A DNA stretch of 33,993 nucleotides from Ilumatobacteraceae bacterium (GCA_017859785.1 JAFMMJ010000018.1:1-33993); one strand, 5' to 3'. Positions 17,953-29,111 are shown, counted from the stretch's first letter. A program made the numbers and translations. The notes: generated from the letters alone by a model not told the origin.

Positions 17953-19896
17953 TCACACGGCGACGATGTCGACCTGCGTGCCGCGCGGGTACACGCCGTC
18001 GACCTCGGGGGGTTCGCCGTCGATGAGGACCTCGGAGACGATGGCGTCGACAGCCCCGAGCACGAGTTCCACCTCGAAACCGGCGGCGAGAAGTTCGGCT
18101 CGCGCGTCGGCGAACACGATGCCTTCAGCGAGCGAGGGGAAGACGACGACATCGGGTCCCCGAGACACCGTGACGGTGATCTCGGCGCCCCGCTCCGCCA
18201 GTTCGCCGGGAGCCGGGCTCTGCTCGACGATCTGACCGGCCTCGGTCTCCTCGTCGAAGTCTCCCTGGCGCTCGACCAACACCAGCCCGAGGTCGACGAG
18301 ACGCGCGCGGGCGGGACCACTGAGTGTCCCGACGAGGTCGGGCACGGTCCTTGGTGCCGGGCCCGCCGACACCCGGAGCGTGATGGCCGTCCCGGGTTCC
18401 ACCGGCGTTCCAGCGATCACCGTCGGATCGTCGGTCGCGATCCAGGAGACGACGATGTCGATCGGGACGGACTCGTCATAGACCGGCTCGACGTAGGCGG
18501 TCAGACCGAGCGCGGTGAGCGCCGTCTCGGCGTCGACCGCGCGCGCCCCGGTCGTGTCGGGAACGGCCCGGAGCGTCGGGCCCTCGCTCACCACATAGGT
18601 GAAGGGCTCTCCCTCGGCGAGTTCGACACCGGCCACCGGCGTCGTCGAGATGATGCTTCCGGGAGTCGGCACTGCGTCGCTGCGTTCGAGTAACCGTTCA
18701 GTGGCCCAGCCGAAGGGGGTGATCGTGTTGACCGCCTCAGCCTCGGTGACCCCGCGGAGATCGGGAACCACATGGATCGGGGTGACGAGCAGCAAACGCA
18801 CTAACAGGGCCGCGAGCACCACCGTCACACCCGAGGCCAACGGGAGAACCCATGCGGGGCGGCGACGGCCGATACGCGCCGTCTCCGGCGCGCCCCGGAC
18901 GGTCGAGTCCGGAACCGTCGGCTCTGTGACCACTCCGGCAGACGGGCGTTGAGCAGGAGGCTCGGATTCGTCGAGCGTGGGGGTTGCGACCGTTGGGAGT
19001 TCGCTCGTCGTGGCGCCGGCCACCGACCGGGCGACCAGCGGAAGTGGTTCGGGACGCGGCAGGCGCGGCGCGACGGCGACCAGCGCCTGGTGGAGGGATT
19101 CGGCGGTCCACCGCTCGGAGGGGTCGGGCCGGGCGGCGTGCTCGAGTACCGCGGCGAGTGGACCGAGGTCGGCGGAAGCCGGCATGAGACGATCGACGCG
19201 TTGGGCGAGGGTCGCGACCGTCGAGCCGGCGTCGAAAGGCACCGAGCCGGTAACCGCCTCGACGAGCACCAGCCCGAGGGCGTAGACGTCGGCGGCCGAT
19301 GACGGATCGAGGGTGGTCGCCTGCTCAGGCGCCGAGTAGCGAACCACATGGTTGTCGAGCGATGACGGATCGACCCAGGCCCGCCGACCGAGCAGTCCGG
19401 CCAACCCGAGGTCGACGAGACGCGCTCGACCTTCGTCGCCGAACATGATCTTCGAGGGGGTCACCTCGGTGTGCACCAGACCTCGGGAGTGAGCGAGATG
19501 GAGGGCACGGCACACATCGAGTCCGAGGGCGAGGGCCTGCGACGGGCTGAGGAGCCGACCACGGTCAAGGAGGTCGCGAAGGCTTCCGCCCGTCAACGCC
19601 TCGGTGACGATGCAACCGGCCGCTCCGCGATCGGTGTCGACCATCGCGGTGGCGAGCACCGTCGCGATGTTGGGGTGATCGAGGGCGCGAACCGGGCGGA
19701 TCGCGAGCCGGAACTCCTCGGGGAAGCCCGGATCGGAGCACAGGGCCGGGTTGATGACTCGCACCGTGACGGCGGCCCCGGACGAGCGCTCCACTCCGTC
19801 GATGACGGTCGCGGTGGCTCCCACCGAGACCACCCCGGTCAGATGGAAGCGGTCGGTGATCTCCGACCCTCGGAGCGACGAGAGGTCCACGGCCAC
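17953..19896 (-). CDS. PASTA-domain Ser/Thr kinase homologue lacking catalytic residues (pseudokinase)
   Basis: Membrane protein of 647 residues with the layout of PknB/StkP: a cytoplasmic kinase fold (about 12-275), a Pro/Thr-rich juxtamembrane stretch, one membrane span (about 348-371) and four extracellular PASTA repeats (about 374-438, 443-511, 515-580, 583-647). The catalytic set is altered: the glycine-rich loop is degenerate (GVVSVGATATV), the beta-3 lysine is R46 (VTVRV), HRDxKPxN reads HTEVTPSK (142-149, Asp replaced by E144), and DFG is DLG (162-164). It keeps SAPEQ. It is therefore probably a sensor or scaffold binding peptidoglycan or muropeptides rather than an active kinase. A TAGCGT hexamer lies only 3 nt before GTG 19896 and 9 nt before in-frame GTG 19890, so the true start may be 19890. 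Confidence 0.9.
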   Translation of the reverse strand: MAVDLSSLRGSEITDRFHLTGVVSVGATATVIDGVERSSGAAVTVRVINPALCSDPGFPEEFRLAIRPVRALDHPNIATVLATAMVDTDRGAAGCIVTEALTGGSLRDLLDRGRLLSPSQALALGLDVCRALHLAHSRGLVHTEVTPSKIMFGDEGRARLVDLGLAGLLGRRAWVDPSSLDNHVVRYSAPEQATTLDPSSAADVYALGLVLVEAVTGSVPFDAGSTVATLAQRVDRLMPASADLGPLAAVLEHAARPDPSERWTAESLHQALVAVAPRLPRPEPLPLVARSVAGATTSELPTVATPTLDESEPPAQRPSAGVVTEPTVPDSTVRGAPETARIGRRRPAWVLPLASGVTVVLAALLVRLLLVTPIHVVPDLRGVTEAEAVNTITPFGWATERLLERSDAVPTPGSIISTTPVAGVELAEGEPFTYVVSEGPTLRAVPDTTGARAVDAETALTALGLTAYVEPVYDESVPIDIVVSWIATDDPTVIAGTPVEPGTAITLRVSAGPAPRTVPDLVGTLSGPARARLVDLGLVLVERQGDFDEETEAGQIVEQSPAPGELAERGAEITVTVSRGPDVVVFPSLAEGIVFADARAELLAAGFEVELVLGAVDAIVSEVLIDGEPPEVDGVYPRGTQVDIVAV

Positions 19897-19899
19897 AGG

Positions 19900-19905
19900 A
19901 CGCTA
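19900..19905 (-). promoter_or_regulatory. -10 hexamer of the PASTA pseudokinase gene
   Basis: On the minus strand TAGCGT sits 3 nt before GTG 19896 and 9 nt before the in-frame GTG at 19890. The spacing at other genes in the window (6-10 nt) favours the second GTG as the used start. Confidence 0.4.
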
Positions 19906-19947
19906 CCGGCGGCCGGATCGCCGTGGGGGTCGGGCCGGCCGCTCCGG

Positions 19948-19977
19948 TTGGGTCGATCGGCGAACCTCAGCCATGAT
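19948..19977 (+). promoter_or_regulatory. Promoter of the unknown membrane protein gene at 19984
   Basis: TTGGGT (19948-19953) and CATGAT (19972-19977) are 18 bp apart, and the -10 ends 6 nt before GTG 19984. The -10 deviates from TANNNT at its first base, but the spacing is the same as at leaderless neighbours. Confidence 0.4.
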
Positions 19978-19983
19978 GGTCAG

Positions 19984-20511
19984 GTGAGCGGTAACGACCC
20001 CGACGCGACCGCGGAGGCCGACTCCCCAGCGCCCGCGCGGCGACGGGTCGACCCCGCCCTTCTGCTCGTCAGCGCGGTGATCGCGATCGGGCTCGTGCTC
20101 GTCACCCGCGGCTTCCTCGTGTCGGTGACCGGCGATGAGCGCAGCGACCTGCCGGCGACGATCGAGAGCGTCACCCCCGTCCCCGACGCCGAGCAAGCCC
20201 TCGCCCAAACGAACGTCTTCGTCGACCTCGCGCCCGGTCACACCGGGGTGCTGGTGATCGACGGAGTCGAGATCCCAACGGTCGATCTGTCGGAGGTGCA
20301 GGCGAGCCCGGTCGAGCCCGGGGAACAGGTCTCGGTTCCCCCGGTGACCGTGTTCGAACCCGGCAACTCGACGCTCACCTACACCCCGTCGTCGAACGGG
20401 CCGGTGCCGCGCTTCGACCCCGGGGTGCACCGCGTTGAGGTGATCCACTGGAGAATCGACGAGGGTCGACAGCGAGCCCGATCGTTCACCTGGCAGTTCG
20501 TGGTCGTCTGA
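19984..20511 (+). CDS. Single-pass membrane protein of unknown function
   Basis: A 175-residue protein not recognised. It starts with a short acidic and Pro/Ala-rich cytoplasmic segment ending in ARRR, has one hydrophobic span (about 26-46, VDPALLLVSAVIAIGLVLV) and then an extracytoplasmic part of about 125 residues. That part is rich in valine, proline and threonine, looks all-beta, has no cysteine, and ends in a strand pattern (HRVEVIHWRI...SFTWQFVVV) like an immunoglobulin-type sandwich. GTG 19984 is chosen because CATGAT precedes it by 6 nt and the topology fits. It is divergent from the PASTA pseudokinase, 87 bp apart, so a shared envelope role is possible but unproven. It converges on ligA. 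Confidence 0.7.
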   Translation: MSGNDPDATAEADSPAPARRRVDPALLLVSAVIAIGLVLVTRGFLVSVTGDERSDLPATIESVTPVPDAEQALAQTNVFVDLAPGHTGVLVIDGVEIPTVDLSEVQASPVEPGEQVSVPPVTVFEPGNSTLTYTPSSNGPVPRFDPGVHRVEVIHWRIDEGRQRARSFTWQFVVV

Positions 20512-20542
20512 TGAGAGACTCCGCAACCACAGGGTGCTCGCC

Positions 20543-23724
<3,182 letters not shown>

Positions 23725-23738
23725 CGACAGATCGTGCC

Positions 23739-24695
23739 ATGACGACCATGCCGAGCACGACCCGGACCCGACAAACTGTCGAGGTGCCCGAGAACGACGA
23801 GACCACGTCGTCGCGCCGTCGCGCGACCTGGATCCCGGCGGCCGCCGTCGTGCTCTGGGTGGCGGTCGCCGTCGTCATCGGCTCCGGACTCGACACCCTT
23901 CGAACCAACGACGGGCTGCTCGCCGGCACCGGCCCTGCGCTCGAGATCCTCTGGGTCGCCACCGCTCTCGCCCTCGTCATTCCCTCCGCGGTGTCGTTGA
24001 CCCTCGCGAGAACGCTGGTGCCGCTCGCCCCCATCGTCGCCGTGGCCATCGCCCTCGAGCGCACCGACACTTCGACAGTCGCCGGTGTCGCTCTCTCGCT
24101 CATGGTCACCCTCGCGGTGTGGTCAGCGCCGATCGGCTCGCATCACCTCCAGGCCGGCGCGTACGGCGCCGAGCGGCGCTTCCCGCTCCGACCCCCCACC
24201 GGATACGTGGTCGCCTCGACCCTCGCGTGGGGCCTCACCGTCGGGCTTGGCCTGATCGCCGCACGGTCTGAGGGAACCGCCACCACGGTGGTCGCCGGCG
24301 CGCTCGCGATCGCCCTCGCCGCCATCTCCGCCCCGCGCTGGCATCGGCTCTCGCGACGTTGGCTGGTGCTCGTGCCAACCGGGCTGGTCGTGCACGATCC
24401 ACTCGTGCTCGCCGAGACGCTCATGCTGCGGCGCTCGGAGGTAGCGGCGCTCACCATCGCCACCGACGACTCCCCCGCCGACCTCACCGGAGGGGTTGGC
24501 GGCCCGACCCTCGAGCTGGCAACCGTCGAATCGGTCACCGCTGTGCTCGCCACCGGTCCGCGCCGACCGGGTGGCCGAGCGATCCACCTGAGCGCGGCTC
24601 GGTTAGCCCCGACCCGCCCGGGGGCGGTGCTTCGCGCCTGGACTCAGCGTCGAGCCACGCCGCCGCCGAGCACCCAACGATCGTCGAGGTCGTAG
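23739..24695 (+). CDS. Polytopic membrane protein of unknown function with C-terminal PH-like region
   Basis: 318 residues, family not recognised with confidence. About five or six hydrophobic spans (about 31-50, 66-88, 92-106, 112-130, 156-174, 180-198) follow an acidic N-terminal tail ending in SRRR. The last 115 residues are soluble; RRWLVLVPTGLVVHDPLVL followed by RRSEVAALTI looks like the start of a bacterial pleckstrin-homology-like domain. A basic tail ends the protein. ATG 23739 is used here, but in-frame ATG 23748 is also possible because no promoter or ribosome site decides between them. The last 52 bp overlap the end of mnmA on the other strand. Confidence 0.65.
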   Translation: MTTMPSTTRTRQTVEVPENDETTSSRRRATWIPAAAVVLWVAVAVVIGSGLDTLRTNDGLLAGTGPALEILWVATALALVIPSAVSLTLARTLVPLAPIVAVAIALERTDTSTVAGVALSLMVTLAVWSAPIGSHHLQAGAYGAERRFPLRPPTGYVVASTLAWGLTVGLGLIAARSEGTATTVVAGALAIALAAISAPRWHRLSRRWLVLVPTGLVVHDPLVLAETLMLRRSEVAALTIATDDSPADLTGGVGGPTLELATVESVTAVLATGPRRPGGRAIHLSAARLAPTRPGAVLRAWTQRRATPPPSTQRSSRS

Positions 24696-25699
24696 AGCAC
24701 GACGCTCTGGCCCGGGGCGACCCGACGCTGCGGTTCCTCCCATTCGATCCGGATGACACCCGGCTCATCGGTCACAACCGACCTCGCCGGCTGAGCCGGA
24801 CCGTGGGCGCTCACCTGCGCTCGGACTCGCCCCTCGACCGTTCCATCGACCCAGGTGACCGACTCCACGTCGACCGATCGTCGCAAGAGATCGGCGCCGT
24901 CGCCCACCACGACGACCGGCTCGGGTTCGGCAACCACATCGACGACGTAACGCAACGGTCCTCCGCCAGGCAGACCGAGGCCGCGTCGCTGACCGATCGT
25001 CACCATCTCCACGGACGGCACCTCGCCGAGGTGCCGTCCCTCGGTATCGATCACCGGGGCCGATCGCAGCGGAATCCGGTCACCGAGGAACCGCTCGCGA
25101 CCCCCGGTCGAAGTGATGAAGCAGACGTCTTGGCTGTCGGGCTTATCGGCGGTGCGTAAACCGAGGCGGCGGGCGTGATCGCGCACCTCGGCCTTCGAAA
25201 GGTGTCCGATCGGAAACACCGTCCGCTCCAGTTCCTCGGCGTCGACCATGTGCACCACGTAGCTCTGGTCTTTGTCTCGGTCAGCTCCGCGAGCGAGTCT
25301 CGGTCGCCCGGCTGAGTCGCGCTCCAAGCGGGCGTGGTGGCCCGTCGCGACAGCATCGAATCCGAGCACGCGGGCCCGCTCGCTCAGTCGATCGAACTTC
25401 AGATGCCGGTTGCACTCGATGCACGGATTCGGGGTAACCCCGCGCGAGTGCGCCTCGACATAGGGCGAGACGACACGTTCATCGAAGTCGTCGGAGAAGT
25501 TGAACACCACGTGGTCGAGGCCGAGTTGTTGAGCCACCCGACGCGCGTCGTCGACGTCCGCGACACTGCAACACCCGGTGTCACTGTCACCACCCCAAAG
25601 CCGCATGGTCACCCCGACCACCTCGTGGCCCTCCTCGGCGAGCAGCGCGGCCGCCACCGAGGAGTCGACCCCTCCGCTCATGCCGACGAGCACACGCAT
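24644..25699 (-). CDS. mnmA: tRNA-specific 2-thiouridylase MnmA
   Basis: Adds sulfur to U34 of the tRNAs for Lys, Glu and Gln. The 351 residues carry the PP-loop SGGVDSS (8-14), the catalytic cysteine C93 in NPCIECN, the second active-site cysteine C193 in DVCFITS, ATGHHAR and DKDQSY, all typical of MnmA. Its ATG directly abuts the TAG of the cysteine desulfurase gene with no spacer, so the sulfur donor and the tRNA enzyme are translationally coupled. The 3' end overlaps a convergent membrane-protein gene by 52 bp. Confidence 0.96.
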   Translation of the reverse strand: MRVLVGMSGGVDSSVAAALLAEEGHEVVGVTMRLWGGDSDTGCCSVADVDDARRVAQQLGLDHVVFNFSDDFDERVVSPYVEAHSRGVTPNPCIECNRHLKFDRLSERARVLGFDAVATGHHARLERDSAGRPRLARGADRDKDQSYVVHMVDAEELERTVFPIGHLSKAEVRDHARRLGLRTADKPDSQDVCFITSTGGRERFLGDRIPLRSAPVIDTEGRHLGEVPSVEMVTIGQRRGLGLPGGGPLRYVVDVVAEPEPVVVVGDGADLLRRSVDVESVTWVDGTVEGRVRAQVSAHGPAQPARSVVTDEPGVIRIEWEEPQRRVAPGQSVVLYDLDDRWVLGGGVARR

Positions 25700-26833
25700 C
25701 TAGCGGGCACCCCTCAACCGCTCCACCGAGGACACCACCGCCTGGGCGGCCGCGTCGATCTCCTCGGCGGTCGTCGTATGACCGAGACTCAATCGCAGGG
25801 CGCCACCAGCGAGCTTTCGGGGCAGACCCATCGCGGCCAGCACATGCGAGGGCTCCATCGCGCCACTCGCGCAGGCCGAGGCCGCCGACGCGCACACCCC
25901 CTCCGTATCCAGGAGGAACAGCAGCGCCTCGTTCTCGATGCCCTCAAAGCAGAGGTGCGCGACCCCGGGAACCGATGCCGAGCTGGGCACGGTCTCGTGG
26001 ACGTCGACCGAGGACGAGATCGACTCGACGAGCCGGGTGCGAAGCGCGCTGACGCGCTCAACCTCGACGTCGCGCTCCGCGTCCGTCTCAGCGAGAGCGA
26101 CCGCTGTGGCGACGATCCCCGCCACATTCGATGTGCCACTCCGACGCTCGCGCTCCTGACCGCCGCCCCGGATGATCGGGGCAGGCGCGGCACCGCCGCG
26201 CACCACGAGCACCCCGACACCCTTCGGTCCGCCGAACTTGTGCGCGCTCAACGAGAGCATGTCGACGAGTGGGGTCACCTCGCGAAGATCGATCCAGCAG
26301 GCGGCCTGAACGGCGTCGGTGTGCAGCCACGCCCCCGGCGCCTCACGACGCACCACCTTGGACACCGCGGCCATATCGGTCACCGTGCCCACCTCGTTGT
26401 TCACCGTCATGATGCTCACCACCGACACCGTGTCGTTCGACCGCAGCACCCGGGTGAGTTCGTCGAGATCGATATGACCGGTCTCGTCCACCGCGACCGC
26501 TACCCCGCCCGATGCGAGCACCGGATCGAGCACCGCGTGATGCTCCACCGCCGAGGTGACCGCAACACCTCCGCGATGAGCGACCGATCCGGTGACGGCC
26601 TGATTGTCGGACTCGGTACCGCAGCCCGTGAAAACCACCTCACCAGGAAGCACCCCGAGCGACACGGCCACCTGCTCGCGGGCCTCGTCGACGGCGCGAC
26701 GGGCGGTACGGGCGAACCGGTGCGATCCGCTCGGGTTCGCGAAACAGTCCGTGAGGAACGGAGTCATGGCCTGCACCGCCGCCGGACGCATCGGCGTCGA
26801 GGCGGCGTGATCGAGGTAGAGCAGCCCGTCCAC
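25700..26833 (-). CDS. Cysteine desulfurase (IscS/NifS family)
   Basis: PLP enzyme that takes sulfur from cysteine as a persulfide for tRNA thiolation and probably Fe-S assembly. In 377 residues the start is YLDHAASTPMRP, the PLP-binding lysine is K199 in SAHKFGGPKGVG, and the persulfide cysteine is C321 in ASAASACASGAMEPS. This loop and length mark class I (IscS/NifS), not SufS. It lacks the long C-terminal IscU-binding tail of E. coli IscS. The mnmA gene begins at the very next base, so delivery of sulfur to MnmA is the likely main job. GTG 26833 follows TAGTCT by 7 nt. Confidence 0.94.
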   Translation of the reverse strand: MDGLLYLDHAASTPMRPAAVQAMTPFLTDCFANPSGSHRFARTARRAVDEAREQVAVSLGVLPGEVVFTGCGTESDNQAVTGSVAHRGGVAVTSAVEHHAVLDPVLASGGVAVAVDETGHIDLDELTRVLRSNDTVSVVSIMTVNNEVGTVTDMAAVSKVVRREAPGAWLHTDAVQAACWIDLREVTPLVDMLSLSAHKFGGPKGVGVLVVRGGAAPAPIIRGGGQERERRSGTSNVAGIVATAVALAETDAERDVEVERVSALRTRLVESISSSVDVHETVPSSASVPGVAHLCFEGIENEALLFLLDTEGVCASAASACASGAMEPSHVLAAMGLPRKLAGGALRLSLGHTTTAEEIDAAAQAVVSSVERLRGAR

Positions 26834-26840
26834 GAGGCGA

Positions 26841-26850
26841 AGACTACGGT
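26841..26850. promoter_or_regulatory. Divergent promoter with overlapping -10 hexamers (desulfurase / methyltransferase)
   Basis: The 10 bp AGACTACGGT reads TAGTCT on the minus strand (26846-26841), 7 nt before the desulfurase GTG, and TACGGT on the plus strand (26845-26850), 8 nt before the methyltransferase GTG. The two hexamers share the central TA. The whole gap between start codons is 25 bp, so both transcripts should be leaderless and mutually exclusive at any moment. Confidence 0.55.
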
Positions 26851-26858
26851 GCCGCGGG

Positions 26859-27638
26859 GTGGAGGGGTACGACGAGTCGACCTACGGACGGGCCTTCGCC
26901 GATGTCTACGACGACTGGTACGGCGACGACCCCCGACTGCATGACCTTGTCACCACCGTTGGAGCGCTGACCCAATCCGTCGAGGGCCCATTCGTCGAAC
27001 TCGGCGCCGGTACCGGACGTCTCACCGGTCCGATCGCGGAGCAGCTCCCCGACCGCCGGATCATCGCGATCGACGCGAGCGCCGAGATGCTCGAGCGCCT
27101 CGGTGCGCGCGCCGGATGCGAACGAGTGGAGCGCGTCCTCGGCGACATGCTCGACAAGTTCCCTGATGGGCCGCTCTCGTTCGTGCTCGCCTCATACAAC
27201 ACCGCGTTCAACCTCATCGGCGAGGGTCGTCAAGTCGAGTTGCTACAACGGATCGCGACGTCACTCGCGCCCAACGGTCACCTCGCGATCGAAACCGAAC
27301 CGCCCCTCGAGACCGAGGAGGAGTCCTCGGTATCGGTGAGGCATATGACCGCCGACATGGTGGTGCTCTCCGTCTCGCGACACCTCGGTGATCGACGACT
27401 CGAAGGGCATTTCGTCGAAATGGTCAACGGAGGCTCCACCCGCCTTCGACCCTGGAGCATCCGCTGGTTCGACCACCTCGAACTCGCGACCATGGCCGAA
27501 GCCGCCGGGCTCGAGATCGCGCACCACGGACCCGACTGGCCAACCGACCACACCGAGTTCGCGTCAGGCCCACCGCAGCAGCCACACGGTCGCCGCGTGA
27601 CGATCCTGCGTCGGTCGGAATCGAGCATCCGCGCGTAG
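26859..27638 (+). CDS. Class I SAM-dependent methyltransferase
   Basis: A 259-residue soluble protein with a Rossmann-type methyltransferase core. Motif I is VELGAGTGRL (46-55), the acidic end of strand 2 is IAIDASAEML, and motif IV is VLASYNTAFNL. A C-terminal extension rich in charged strands (about 150-220) probably shapes the substrate pocket. The substrate cannot be named; the family includes small-molecule and trans-aconitate-like methylases. GTG 26859 follows TACGGT by 8 nt and shares its promoter with the cysteine desulfurase on the other strand. galT follows by 29 bp but has its own hexamer. Confidence 0.82.
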   Translation: MEGYDESTYGRAFADVYDDWYGDDPRLHDLVTTVGALTQSVEGPFVELGAGTGRLTGPIAEQLPDRRIIAIDASAEMLERLGARAGCERVERVLGDMLDKFPDGPLSFVLASYNTAFNLIGEGRQVELLQRIATSLAPNGHLAIETEPPLETEEESSVSVRHMTADMVVLSVSRHLGDRRLEGHFVEMVNGGSTRLRPWSIRWFDHLELATMAEAAGLEIAHHGPDWPTDHTEFASGPPQQPHGRRVTILRRSESSIRA

Positions 27639-27655
27639 CGGGACCGACCCGCGCC

Positions 27656-27661
27656 TATCCT
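27656..27661 (+). promoter_or_regulatory. -10 hexamer of galT
   Basis: TATCCT ends 6 nt before GTG 27668. With GCAGGT as the only intervening sequence the transcript probably begins at the start codon. No clear -35 was found. Confidence 0.5.
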
Positions 27662-27667
27662 GCAGGT

Positions 27668-28651
27668 GTGAGCCAACTGCGTCTCAACCAGTTGACCGGG
27701 CGATGGGTGACGATCGTGTCCGAGCGAGCCCAGCGCCCCACCGACTTCGCTCCCCGATCCGCCGTGGTCGACGGCCCCCCTGAGCGGCCCTGTCCGTTCT
27801 GTCCCGGCAACGAGGAAGCGACGCCGCCCGCTCTCGAGACCGTCGACTCATCGGGGTCGTGGCAGGTGCGCGTCATCCCCAACCTCTACCCGGCCTTCAC
27901 CGGCGACGACGGCTTCGCCGTCCATCACGAGGGGCCGGTGCACGTGACCGCCGAGGGCACCGGCATCCACGAGGTCTTCGTGTACACGCCTGACCACACC
28001 GCCGGGCTCGATGTCCTCGACGACTCCGGAGCCGAGCAGTTCATGGCCGCGCTCAAACGTCGCTTCGTTGAGCACGCCTCGGCCGAGCACATCCGCTACA
28101 CCCAGGCGATCGTCAACCACGGCCGCGAGGCCGGTGCCTCCATCGCCCATCCCCACGGCCAGCTGATGGGGCTTCCGTTCGTTCCGGGCGAGATCCTCGA
28201 CGAGGAGCGCGCCTTCGCCCGCTTCGCCGGCGGCTGTGTGCTGTGCACCACCATCGAGGCGGAACGCTCCACCGGCGATCGGGTGGTCATCGACGGCGAC
28301 GACGTCATGGTGATCTGCCCCTACTGGAGCGGCACCCCATACGAACTTCTCGTCATCCCGAAAAGCCACGAACTTCACCTCCAGGACACCGACGACAACA
28401 CCCTCGCGGCCGTCGGCCGGGGCTTGCGCGACGCGATGTCGTCGCTCAATCGGGTCCTCGGCGACGTCGCGTACAACGTCGGCTTCCACTCCGCCCCGCA
28501 CCAGCACACCGGTGAGTACCACTGGCACATCCACATCTGGCCGAACCTCGTCACCCAGGCCGGATTCGAGCGCGGCACCGGCGTCATGATCAACGTCGTT
28601 CCGCCCGAGCAGGCGGCTGCCACCCTCCGCGCTGTACAGGCCACGGTCTGA
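27668..28651 (+). CDS. galT: Galactose-1-phosphate uridylyltransferase
   Basis: Leloir-pathway enzyme exchanging UMP between UDP-glucose and galactose-1-phosphate; member of the HIT superfamily. The 327 residues show CPFC (42-45) as first zinc pair, NHGREAGASIAHPHGQ (150-165) with H163 as the nucleotidylated histidine, and HWHIHIWP (285-292) in the second HIT repeat. The extra pair C190/C193 (CVLC) is present. No galK or galE is nearby, and in actinobacteria related proteins may act as general hexose-1-phosphate or UDP-sugar transferases. GTG 27668 is a leaderless-type start. The SRPBCC gene follows after 3 bp. Confidence 0.92.
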   Translation: MSQLRLNQLTGRWVTIVSERAQRPTDFAPRSAVVDGPPERPCPFCPGNEEATPPALETVDSSGSWQVRVIPNLYPAFTGDDGFAVHHEGPVHVTAEGTGIHEVFVYTPDHTAGLDVLDDSGAEQFMAALKRRFVEHASAEHIRYTQAIVNHGREAGASIAHPHGQLMGLPFVPGEILDEERAFARFAGGCVLCTTIEAERSTGDRVVIDGDDVMVICPYWSGTPYELLVIPKSHELHLQDTDDNTLAAVGRGLRDAMSSLNRVLGDVAYNVGFHSAPHQHTGEYHWHIHIWPNLVTQAGFERGTGVMINVVPPEQAAATLRAVQATV

Positions 28652-28654
28652 CCG

Positions 28655-29101
28655 ATGGCGAGCATCACCGTCTCGGTGGAGATCGACGCCACGACCGAAC
28701 GGGTCTGGGAGGTCGTCGAACCGGTCGAGCGTCACGTCGACTGGATGGCCGACGCGGTCGCCATCCGCTTCACCGGCGAGCAGACCCGCGGGATCGGCAC
28801 CGCCTTCGAGTGCGACACCAAGGTCGGGCCGATCACCCTCGTCGACAAGATGGAGATCACCGACTGGGTACCTGGCGAGCGAATGGGCGTGCGCCATAGC
28901 GGTGTCGTCACCGGCTCCGGTCACTTCACGCTCGAACCGATCGACCTCGGTCGACGCACCCGCTTCACGTGGACCGAGGAGCTCGTGTTCCCGTGGTGGC
29001 TCGGCGGGCCGATCGGCGCGCTCGTCGGGGGTCGCGTCGTGATGGGCGCCATCTGGCGTCGCAACCTGCGGGCCCTCGCCCGAATCGTCGAGTCGGCTTA
29101 G
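28655..29101 (+). CDS. SRPBCC-fold (START-like) lipid/ligand-binding protein
   Basis: A 148-residue protein starting MASITVSVEIDATTERVWEVV, the typical first strand and helix of the SRPBCC/polyketide cyclase fold. GSGHFTLEPID...RTRFTWTEELVF gives the curved sheet, and a long C-terminal helix (RVVMGAIWRRNLRALARIVE) closes the cavity. Such proteins bind hydrophobic ligands or act as cyclases, and actinobacteria carry many of unknown role. The ATG lies 3 bp after the galT stop, so it is in the same operon. It converges on azlD, with 10 bp between the stop codons. Confidence 0.82.
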   Translation: MASITVSVEIDATTERVWEVVEPVERHVDWMADAVAIRFTGEQTRGIGTAFECDTKVGPITLVDKMEITDWVPGERMGVRHSGVVTGSGHFTLEPIDLGRRTRFTWTEELVFPWWLGGPIGALVGGRVVMGAIWRRNLRALARIVESA

Positions 29102-29111
29102 ACGTTGCCGC

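Noticed and set aside
25334-26944. 536-codon open frame on the plus strand
   Set aside because: It is the complement of mnmA and the cysteine desulfurase, which carry complete catalytic motifs. The translated product is His/Arg-rich without domain features.
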